Below, piece after piece: positions 34,025 to 44,080 of a stretch of 64,000 nt of DNA. Under the pieces are notes generated by a model. That model saw nothing but the letters and a program-made list of their open reading frames with translations, was not told the DNA's origin and made no database searches. Position 1 is the first letter of the stretch; every line of letters begins with the position of its first letter. The translations under genes were made by a program, and so were the position numbers. Source of the DNA: Anisodus tanguticus (Eukaryota; Streptophyta; Magnoliopsida; Solanales; Solanaceae); assembly GCA_034509755.1 (NCBI GenBank), contig CM067547.1, positions 52,213,359 to 52,277,358 on the forward strand. Reading direction: 5' to 3'.

Positions 34025-36634
34025 ATTACTATGTCGATCATGATAGTGCATGAATACTCAATATTTGTAGCACAAACAAATTTATGAATTTAAGCTATAT
34101 ACACAAACTATATAAGATTTTTTAACTGTCAGTGTAGCTTAACCTGTAATAGCAGATTAATTACTATGTCAATCATGAAATTGCATGAACACTCAATATT
34201 TGTGGCACAAACAAATTTATCGATATGCACGGACAATATAAAGATATATTTATACTATCAATGTAGCTTAACTTGTAATAGTAGATTAATTACTAACCAT
34301 GCAAGTACAGAGACATTTTAGGAATTTAAGATGTATAGATAGAACAGTGTAAAAACTTTTTTACACTACTAGTGTAGGTTAATCTGTAATAGCAGAGTAA
34401 TTACTACGTTTAAGGGTTACCAATTAGATATGATCTTCATTTTTCTGTTTTTAATGTTGTATTTCCTCACACTGACTATAATAGCAAGTTAAAATGCATC
34501 CCCTTTAATTGAATGTAATAGCTACAATTCGATTTTATAGTTGTTTCGTGGATGTCTGATTGGTGTATTGGCTAGTAGCGTTATGATCTTTAAAAAACAT
34601 TCAGAAAAAGCAAAAATGTAATTGTAGAAATGATCATGTTAAGTAAACAGATTTGGTGAACAACTTGGGAACGATCACGAGGTCAGGAACAAAGGAGTTC
34701 ATGGAGGCGCTGCAGGCGGGAGCTGATGTTAGTATGATAGGACAGTTTGGTGTTGGTTTCTACTCTTCCTATCTTGTGGCCGAGAAAGTCGTGGTTACGA
34801 CCAAGCACAACGACGATGAGCAATACGTCTGGGAGTCTCAGGCTGGTGGATCATTCACTGTCACACACGATGTCAACGGGGAGCCACTTGGGAGAGGTAC
34901 CAAGATCACCCTCTACTTGAAGGAAGATCAGGTACCTATATGCAATAGCATTGCCTTTTTTTTTGGGTGTAAATGCTGATTCTATTTATAGCTTATCGTG
35001 TCGTAGAGAGACCGAGTAGTCCATGAAATTTGTTGGCTTTTGGTATGTTGAGATCATTTTTCTCAAGCAAATATGTTTTTTTCTTTTGTACTTTATGCAT
35101 GTGGAATACTTGGAAAGAGGAGAATAAAGGATCTTGTGAAGAAACACTCCGAGTTCATTAGCTATCCGATTTACCTATGGACCGAGAAGACAACTGAGAA
35201 GGAGGTAAGCGATGATGAAGACGAGGAACGCAAGAAGAAAGAAGAGGGCGACGTAGAAGAAGTCGACGAGAATAAAGAGAAGGACAAAAAGAAGAAAAAG
35301 AAGATTAAGGAAGTGATACATGAATGGCAGCTAATCAACAAGCAGAAACCTATTTGGCTCCGAAAGTCTGAAGAAGTGACTAAAGAAGAGTATTGTTCTT
35401 TCTACAAGAGCCTAACGAATGATTGGGAGGATCCGTTGCACTGGAAACATTTCTCCGTCGATGGTCAGCTTGAGTTCAGGGCGATCCTGTTTGTTCCGAA
35501 GCGAGCTCCTTTCGATCTCTTTGACACGAGGAAGAAGCTCAACAACATTAAGCTCTATGTCAGAAGAATCTTTATAATGGACAACTGCAAAGAACTAATC
35601 CCCGAATACCTCAGATTCATCAAAGGTGTGGCAGACTCCGATGACCTTCCGCTTAACATTTCACGTGAGATGCTTCAACAGAACAAGATCTTGAAAGTCA
35701 TCAGGAAGAATCTCGTGAAGAAGTGCATCGAGATGTTCTTCGAGATCTCCAAGAACAAAGAGGATTACAACAAATTTTACGAAGCGTTCTCCACGAACAT
35801 CAAGTTAGGCATCCATGAAGACAGCCAAAACAGAGCTAAATTTGCTGATCTTTTGAGATTCCACTCGACAAAGAGCAGTGACGAAATGACTAGCTTGAAG
35901 GACTACATTACGAGGATGAAAGAGGGACAGAAGGACATCTATTATATCACGGCGAGAACAAGAAAGCTGTCGAGAACTCTCCGTTCCTCGAAAAGCTCAA
36001 GAAGAGAGGATACGAAGTGCTCTTCATGGTCGATGCAATAGACGAGTATGTGGTGGGGCAATTGAAAGAATACGATGTAAAGAAGCTTGGATCCGCCACG
36101 AAAGAAGGGTTGAAACTCAGAAGAGACAGAGGAAAAGAAGCAGAAAAAGGAAGAAAAGAAGAAATCATTTGAGAATCTATGCAAAGTCATCAAAGACATT
36201 CTTGGAGACAAGGTAGAAAAAGTGTTTGTATCAGACAGAATTGTGGACTCTCCTTGTGTCTTAGTCACCGGAGAGTATGGCTGGACGACTAACATGGAGA
36301 GGATTATGAAAGCACAGGCATTGAGGGACACCAGCATGAGCGCGTACATGTCGAGCAAGAAACCGATGGAGATTAATCCGGATAACGGGATAATGGAGGA
36401 GTTAAGGAAGAGAGCTGAGGTTGACAAGAATGACAAGTCCGTTAAGGATTTAGTGTTGCTTTTGTATGAACCGCGTTGTTGACATCCAGGTTCAGTCTCG
36501 ATGATCTGAATACGTTTTCCGGAAGGATTCATAGGATGTTGAAGTTGGGACTTAGTATTGAGGAAGATGAAGTTGGTGGAGATGATAATGAAATGCCTTC
36601 ACTGGACGAAGAAGAGGGTGATGAAGTTGACTGA

Positions 36635-39600
36635 GAAATTTAACATCAGTTAGCAGAACTATGTTTGGGAATATATATAATATTAGGTTGGCTAGGTGGT
36701 TTTTGTGGGTTTGTATTTGGGTATGTATAATGTAAGGTTGGTTAGGTGGTTTCTGTGGGTTTGTATTTAGTTTTGATTCTTCTCATTTTCTTTGTTGGCT
36801 CTGTTGTTTGTAGCTTCCTGGCTTGTGGTATTTTCTCGTACTCTAGATGTAAATGCAGAATGCTTCGTGTATCTGGTTGTATTTCATGTGTGTCTATGGT
36901 GTAGTTTCTGGCTGTCGAATACAATTCTCGCTAACAAAATTCTATCCATTCTTTCATATTTATAAGTTTTGTTTGAAAAATTCTCTAACATCTTATTTTA
37001 TTTTATTTTGAATTTCTGATGAACCACAAAATTCGAGTAAACATAGTTTGAGTTCAGGAAGTAACAAACATCTCAATCTAAATTGAGAGTGCAGCTGAAG
37101 TGCCTGTAACACCACATCTATTGGAAAGAAAAGAACTGGCTGATAATCTAGCTTATAGAAGCTAGAGGTCTTATTTAAAAGATTTAAATTTTGTATTTAG
37201 TGAAACACCATTATATAAATTGGGAAGAAGGAAATATATCATCTGAGTTTTTGTCATCGGGAAGAAGAAGTATCTCATCTGAGTTTGTCATCGTGCAATT
37301 GATTCGTTTTTCGGTAAAAAGAAGAGAACACACAATGTTGAAGGTTGGTTCATTTTGCTTTGAATTGATGTCATCAGTAGTTAAATATTGAACTCATGAA
37401 TAACATACCAAGGGTATGACCTAATAGTCGATGTAGTTGAAACAAAGACAACATTTACTAGGGTTCACATGTACATAGACAACATTTACTAGGGTTCACA
37501 TGTCATCCGAGGTGGAAACGAATGACTTTCTTCATCTACACTTCTGGTCTTGTGAGTGGGTGCATGTATCGGGTGAAATAGTCTAGTTGGTCGGACACGG
37601 GACACCACCTTTATAAAAAGAACAAAAGAACTGACAATACCTCAACCCTCATGCTTTAATTTATAATCGAGAAAAGCAGTGCAGGATTCAAAACTCGATG
37701 GACAATGACTTGCCGGTACCTTAAATCCTTAATTGTCATGCTAAATTCTGCTATTTACTGTCCATGAAATGCACATCAATTTGCATGGCACCCTTAATAC
37801 AAGCTAATGCATAAATATCTATACAACCAGACTTGGTCAATCACAAACAAGAGATGGGAAAACAAAGAAAAACACAGATATTTACACCGATGATCTGCAA
37901 GAAAACTGTAAGTTGAGCCGCCTACACGCCCCAAAACCCATATATATTTCGGATAACGATAGTGTTTGAGCCAAGTTGCATGCGCCTTAACTAATTGGCA
38001 AAGTAGCTCCAATCAGAATTCTCTAGACTTGTAGTATGATAAATCATTTTCTCTTTCATCAACGAAGTATACTCTTGACAGTATCAAACGCATTCACTTT
38101 GACATTACTCTTACATCTTCTCTTCTCAATTTTATTTCCAGTTCAAGAGAAAGGGACAATAATAAAATCGGAGTGTGAGACTTTAACGGATAAGTTCTGA
38201 CTAATGAAGCCAACTACAAGAATTGACAGATGTTTCTATAATTGGACTCAAGATTTAACTTAAGGTTTTCCAACAACTTACCCACAAGAATATCTGTCAG
38301 CAAGAATCTAAGCAATTTAACTTTTAACTCTAGTGGACAAGGTAGCAAAAGTTACTCTGTGCCTTCAAGGTCTTCAGTTACCAAGCCCGTGAGGAGTAGA
38401 GGATCTGATTCGTCGAACTTATTTACCTTCCTGTTTCAAGAAGATGAAGCACAGTTCAGTCGTAGACAGCAATATTTGCACACATGGTATCAAAAATTAA
38501 AACATGATCAGATCGAACAATTATAATGAGAAATCAAGAAATGATTATCTACACTGCGCAGGCAAATAATTAAATATGGAAGAATGCATTTCTTGCTACT
38601 TTAAAAAGGCAGCAAGAATATGTACAACTTCAGACAATTTGGAAAGCAACAAGAGTTATAATTGCTGTGAAGCTGAAATTGACAGTTCCATTAAGGAAAT
38701 AGTTTCGTTGTACCCAAGCTGCAGCATTCAAGTCATATTCAGACATTTATTCAATCTTCACCCGTTGTGTAAACTAAACATCATTATAATGAAAGCAATT
38801 CCAAGTAGTTGCTACTGCAAATTCATTTTAAGTAAAAGCAAACCCATTGTAACTCAGCCAAATGAGTCCTTACTTTTAACTGGTAAATGTTGCGTTAAGC
38901 CCCACATCAAACTGTAGCAATTCCCTATTAGTGGAAGCTTTTATTATTCATAACACTGACATGGTTCTGATTATCCCAGAATAAAGACTTGTTTGGCCAA
39001 ACTTCCAAAATCTGCTTATTTTGAAAAGTGTTTTTCGTCGGACGTGCTTTTTGAAAAAGTACTTTGTCAAAGTGAGCTTTTTGAAAAAGTACTTTTTCGT
39101 TGGAGAGTAGCAGTTTGTGTTTGACTAATCTATTTGAAAAACACTTCTGCCAATATTAGAGCAGAGCTTTGTGCTTGGAAATGTTCCAAAGTGCTTCTTG
39201 GGAAAACTATTTTATTAGCTCATGAAAACAGCTTCTGCTACTACTCAAATGCACGTATGTTCCTAAAAGGTTGGCCAAGTACCTCAACTTTCCAAAATAA
39301 GCACTTTTTGAAGAAAACAAAGCCCTTTTGGCTTCTCAAAAGCTTGGCCAAACAGGCTATAAGACAACAGTGTCGTTCTCGGTCAGTTATATGCTAATGC
39401 ATCCTCACACCCCTTTCCCAAGGAAAATGAAGAAACAAGCAAAGATGTTCATAGATGGTCCGTAAGATATGCCAACGTCGAATAATTTAAGCATCATACA
39501 CAGGTAACGTGTATGTATTAATTGATATACATGCAATGCAACCATTTCTTTAATATCATTAGAATAGTTTTGCAACCATATATCTTTCTACATAAGAATT

Positions 39601-39744
39601 AGGGAAGGAAAGTGTAACATTCAGGAATACAAAGAACATGGACGAGGCAAGAAACACATTTTACTAGTCAACATATCAATGATAATGCTACTTTAGAAGA
39701 AACATGTTTTCAATATACATTCATCAGAGAATAGTTTAGTAAAC
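36635..39744. other. Intergenic; small duplications and one MITE
   Basis: No gene is seen. A unit containing acaacatttactagggttca is duplicated in tandem near 37448 and 37479. A tctcatctgag plus gtcatcg phrase is repeated near 37225 and 37272. A 94-codon ORF at 38242 has no recognisable domain and I treat it as chance. A hAT-like MITE lies at 38988-39362. Confidence 0.55.
38988..39362. mobile_element. hAT-like MITE with inverted termini
   Basis: The left end gtttggccaaacttccaaaa pairs with the right end ttctcaaaagcttggccaaac. Short internal repeats of gctttttgaaaaagtacttt are also present. It is about 375 bp, and the target duplication could not be fixed. A one-ended relative lies in the MUSTANG intron at 41738. 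Confidence 0.65.
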
Positions 39745-42601
39745 TTACCCGCATGTTTTCTTATTGTGACCTAGGCCCTTACACCTGCTACACTGCATCT
39801 GCCGTTTAACAATGTCAAAAGCGTCGACCTTTTTCATCTTTGGTCTGCCAGGTGGACGTTTGGATGGTGGGGGAGTCATAATAACTGACGAATCAAGTTC
39901 ACCATTTGCAGGGCTTTCCAGATTAGGAATGGGGTTAATTGATTCAACATATGTTACATGGTAACTCTCGGTTGTGAAGTATCTGGAACAATAATCATAT
40001 GGACTGCTTCCTATGAATTCAAAAACAGCAATAGCATGGCAACAAGGCATCCTGTTTAAGTGCCAACCTTTGCAACTACAATCCCATTGATCAATATCAA
40101 CAACGTCAACAGACTCGCCACGAACTTCGAACGTGCTCCCATGTGAGGGTAATACTTGAAGTGACCTCGCTTTTGAGGTTTCGCTCAGAAGTTTTTCTTC
40201 CATCAATGGTGTCAATCTCGTAGCCCACTGATCGGACTCAACACGCCTAGTATAGATCAATTGCATTATCTTCCCTCGTAATACGTCAACCATTTGAGTT
40301 ATTGGCAGCTCATTCACCTCCATCACCCAATCATAAAAAAGCTGCCCGAAATTGGATGTCAATAAACCATACCTTGCCCCACCGAAAAGGGCATTCGCCC
40401 AATGGTCGGGATCACTTTGAGTGACCCAATCATATGCATTGGGCGAGATTGCTCTTATATTCTCAACACAGCGTTCGAAACTCTCGAGCGTCGGGGCGCA
40501 AGCAGCAGTATATAAATCTTGGATCATAAGACGTCTAGCTTCGTGAGAAAACTGTCCTTGCAAATCGTTATTCAGTTTCTCCGCAAGATAGCGCAGGCAA
40601 TAACCGTGGTGACACTCTTCCTGAAATATATCATGCAATGACTCTCTTATGCCCCTTTGGAAATCACAAACAAATGTTATCGGACAGGACATCGGGACAG
40701 CAGATTTAAGTTCCGAAAGAAACCAATGCCAGTTGTCGTTTGTCTCCTCATCTACAACCGCAAAGGCTAAAGGAAAGACACCATCATTCCCATCCACACC
40801 AACGGCAGCCAATAGCGTTCCTTGATATTTTGCATAGAGAAGTGTGCTGTCAAGGAATAGAAGAGGGCGGCAACCTTGTTGAAAACCGGATATTGAGGCA
40901 TGAAACGAGATAAATAAACGATGGAAGCTCGAGTCCTCCTTTGTGGAAACTATAGCAACACTACCAGGATTAGTTTCTTTAATTTTCTCACATAATAAAG
41001 GTAACTGACCGTATGCCTCTCTGTAAGAACCTTGGAGCTGTTCTCTTGCCTTCTCTTTCGCACGTCTTGCCTGAGAGTAGTTCAACTGAATGCCATATTC
41101 ACGCTCGATATCGTTTGCGATATCCTTAGGCTTGTAATTAGGAGCAACCTTCAACTTTTCCTTTATTATATTTCCCATCCAACCCCTTGTGGACGGTACC
41201 CAGCTTTTACTGCAGCTCCATCACATGTATGCTTTGGGTTCATCGTCTTAATACATATTAGCTCGGTGGTAGGCAACTTTGATGCGTATATTGACCAAGC
41301 ACAACCTTCTGACTTGCATTTAGCAGTTACTCTGCGACTTTCATTTTTTTTGTATTTATAAGTGAATCCATGGGCAATTGAGTATTTATGTAGAGCTTCA
41401 CGGAATTCGGAAAAGCTGTTAAATCTTTGCCCCACGCCAGTAATGGCTTTCTCCCACTGCATAGCTGCTCTGCGATGCTTCTCATCATTGCTACTCGGAT
41501 AAACACCTAAGGGACTAATATCAACGGGTGCTTGAAACAGATCATCAGGATGGATCATATCCACGGGGATAACAAGAGTATGTGCAGGCTCAGATACGTT
41601 GGTCCTGCTCGACCTTCAAAGTTAAACAAGTTATAAAAGATATTTAAGTTCATCAACAAACAAATATAGCAAAACAAAGCGCTCATTGAACGCATTGCGT
41701 AGAAAAACTCACTACAATCCAAATGAATAAAAACTTATAGCCTGTTTGGCCAATCTTCTCCAAGGCCAAAAGTGTTTTTGTTTCAAAAAAGTGTGTTTTT
41801 TTCAAAGTTGAGGGGTTTGACCAAGCTTTTAGGAGAAGAAAAATGCTTTTGAGTAGAAGCAGAAGCTGATTTAGAGAAGTTGAAAAAAGTAGCTTCTCCC
41901 TAAAAGTACTTTTTTGAAAAGCTCTTTTGAGAAAATACAATTAGGGGTCGTTTGGTAGGATGTATAAGAATAGTACTGAGTAGGGTGTACTAGTAATGTT
42001 GGGATTAGTTGGTGTGTTGTATTAAAACATGCATTGCATAATTTTTAAATAGTATTGAATAGGGTGTATTAGAATAGGAATAGTATTGGTATTGTTAATG
42101 TCATGGTTTACTATGTATAAGAAATAGTGCTGAATAGGGCGTATAACTAATACAAGCTATAAGATTCAAAGAAATACTCAAGGTGTGATATATGCATGAG
42201 GAAACAAAAGAAGCAGACTGAACAATATCTAGAAAGAGAAGTAGTAAATACCTACTGGCAGTCACATTCGGAGTACTTCGAGCAACACCTTCTTCTACAA
42301 TTATAAACACCTCTACTTGTTCAGAATCCTTGAAGAAGTTGATCATACGCTTGAGGTCCTTATCTTTAGATATTGTAATGAGAGTCTTCTTATTCCCAGG
42401 GAGAAAATACTTAATCGTCATTCCATCGGTCCCACACTCAAAGTTTTCCGCTACTTCTTGTTTAAAATCATTAAGAAGTGTCTGGTTATCGAGGTCGAGA
42501 GCATATGCCTCCCCGCCAACATATGTCAAGGACCCGTCATCATTGTTGGTAACAAAATCCCCTCCAGATTGACATATGACAATTATTTTCTTGGAGGCCA
42601 T
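39745..42601 (-). CDS. MUG-like: MUSTANG-type domesticated Mutator transposase with PB1 domain
   Basis: MUSTANG (MUG) genes are Mutator transposases recruited as host genes; some carry an added PB1 interaction domain. Exon 1 is 42601-42252 and starts MASKKIIVICQSGGDFVTNN. It holds PB1, ending near the acidic EVFIIVEEG. Exon 2 is 41613-39745. GT/AG sites and phase match, joining TASR to SSRTNVSEPA. Then come the MuDR N-terminal domain (FNSFSEFREALHKYSIAHGF, CKSEGCAWSIYA, MNPKHTCDG), the MULE core (PLLFLDSTLLYAKYQGTLLA, ITFVCDFQRGIRE, HHGYCLRYLAEKL), a SWIM finger (CSCKGW, PCCHAI) and a C-terminal CCHC knuckle (CSRCKGLGHNKKTC). One base appears to be missing near 41196: AGYRPQG leaves frame, and relatives' spacing suggests the other frame (TRGWMGNIIKEKL) should follow. 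The final codons read tgc ggg taa gt, so the stop may really be a splice donor. No terminal inverted repeats surround it, supporting domestication. Confidence 0.85.
41738..42110. mobile_element. MITE fragments in the MUSTANG intron
   Basis: One MITE end, tagcctgtttggccaatctt, begins at 41738. At about 41945 a second repeat (ggggtcgtttggtaggatgt) takes over and runs with tattgaatagggtgtatt repeats to about 42110. Neither has a recognisable second terminus. They make up most of the 638-bp intron. Confidence 0.5.
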
Positions 42602-42719
42602 CGCAAGGCCACATAAAAATTTCAACCAAATAAATTGCTCCAGCTAAACAAACATACCTTTGTCAACAACCCAAAAAATGATATTGCAACTGCAAAAAAA
42701 ATAATCCCAATTCAATTAA

Positions 42720-44080
42720 TAAAGTTGAAGTCTTTGGAACATTAAGAAGGGATAATCAAGTCACCAAAAGTATAATTAAGCTAAAAACAAGAACCCCAGA
42801 ATTTTTTTTGTTTAATGGGGCCATGAAAATCAAGCTACATTTCCAATTTAACAAATGAAGTTTAACTCTTTGGTATGTTAAGAAGGTATAATCAGGTCAC
42901 CAAAATTATGAATAAGCTAAGAACAAGAACCACACAAGAAAATTTGTTTAATGGGACCATGAAAATCGAGTTACATTCCCAATGAAGAAGGTATAATCAA
43001 GTCACCAAAAGTATAATTAAGCTAAAAACAAGAACCCCAGAAGAAAATTGTTTAACGGGACCAACAAATCAAGCTACATTCCCAATTTAACAAATAAAGT
43101 TTAACTCTTTTTTTTTATAACCATGGTGCTAGGCCAGCTTCCGCGCACCTCGACTAATTTTTCAGGGCACCTACTTCCTCCCACCAATACGGTACCGGGT
43201 AATTATGTCCATCAAGACTTGGACAGATAGGAAGAAAATCACCTAGAGTTTTCACAAAATTGAACCTGAGATTTCATGGTTCTCGACCACTTCATTGACT
43301 AAGGCACACCTTTGGGCGTACAAATAAAGTTTAATTCTTTGGAATGTTCAGAAGCCATAATCAAGTCACCAAAAGCATAATTAAGCTAAACACAAAAACC
43401 CCAGAAGAAAATTTGTTGAAAATCAAGCTACATTTCCAATTTAACAAATAAAGTTGAAGTCTTTGGAATGTGAAGCGATAACCAAGTCACCAAAAGCATA
43501 CAGTCTCAAACAAGTTGGAGTCAGCTATATGAATCCCAAATTATTCATTTAAGCTCATTTCATATGATCGTAATTAGGCTAAAAACAAAACCCCATGAGA
43601 AAATTTGCTTAATTGGACCATGAAAATCAAGCTAAATTTCCAATTGAACACATAAAGTTGAAGTCTTTGAAATGTTAAGAAGCGATAACCAAGTCACCAA
43701 AAGCATACAACAACAACAATAACAACGCGTCAGTCTCAAACAAGTTAGAGTCGGCTATATGAATCCCAAATTATTCATTTAAGCTCATTTCATATCATCG
43801 TAATTAAGCTAAAAACAAAAACCCCAGAAGAAAATTTGCTTCATTGGACCATGAAAATCAAGCTACATTCCCCATTTAACACATAAAGTTTAAGTCTTTG
43901 GAAAGTTAAGAAGCTATAACCAAGTCACCAAAGGTCCAAAAGCCTACAACAACACTACTACTACTAAGCTAAAAACAAAAAACCCCAAAAGAAAATTTGC
44001 TAATAGGACCATGAAATTCAAGCTACATTTCCAAGTTAACATATAAAGTTGAAGTATTTGGCCTTAAGAAGCACTAATCA
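42720..44080. repeat. Array of about eight degenerate 125-190-bp repeats
   Basis: The unit order is aagtt(g/t)aagtctttgga, a gttaagaag then ataa(t/c)caagtcaccaaa segment, taattaagctaaaaacaa, an accccagaagaaaatttg stretch and then gaccatgaaaatcaagctac. Starts are near 42721, 42858, 42985, 43321, 43448, 43650, 43885 and 44042 (partial). Two units carry the same SINE fragment at the same internal site. The array begins about 120 bp upstream of the MUSTANG start codon, so it lies in its leader or promoter region. Confidence 0.8.
43112..43320 (+). mobile_element. SINE inserted in the repeat array
   Basis: A full-looking SINE starts near ccatggtgctaggccagctt, continues cgcgcacctcgacta and caccaatacggtaccgggta. 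It then has tccatcaagacttggacaga and a gaacctgagatttcatggtt B-box-like region. A T-run precedes it at 43106-43118. Confidence 0.6.

Larger units (their letters stand above)
29373..34405 (+). repeat. Intron-2 minisatellite, about 130-bp units, split by copia
   Basis: Units end in agattaattac: 29378-29464, then after the element 34030-34164, 34165-34293 and a weaker 34294-34405. Shared words are ctcaatatttgt, gcacaaacaaatttat and taacctgtaatagcaga. The span given includes the inserted element, which is not part of the array. Confidence 0.75.
28095..36634 (+). pseudogene. HSP90-like: Cytosolic HSP90 pseudogene, split by a copia element
   Basis: HSP90 is the ATP-dependent client-folding chaperone of the cytosol. 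Exon pieces are 28095-28227 (MANVHM then, in shifted frame, ETETFAFQTEINQLLSLIIN), 29231-29372 (IRFESLTDGSKLDAQPELFI to DSGIGMTKA, part of the GHKL ATPase site), 34651-34931 (NNLGTITRSG, then IGQFGVGFYSSYLVAEKV) and 35101-36634 (charged linker, middle and C-terminal domains). Lesions: one base lost at codon 7, four near the LREL helix, the last acceptor apparently AT instead of AG before 35101, one base lost in YLEERR and one near 35950. A further shift lies near 36115 and another near 36475. The usual MEEVD tail, which binds TPR co-chaperones, reads GDEVD. A 4.56-kb copia element occupies intron 2. The sequence is otherwise highly similar to functional plant HSP90, so decay is moderate. A pseudogene is by far the best reading. 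Confidence 0.92.

Noticed and set aside
38242..38526. 94-codon plus-strand ORF in the HSP90-MUSTANG gap
   Set aside because: It has no recognisable domain, no promoter context and a serine-rich composition consistent with chance; no splice-consistent extension was found.
42720..44080. CRISPR-like array
   Set aside because: The units are long, degenerate and without regular unique spacers; the DNA is clearly plant nuclear, and the interruptions are SINEs.
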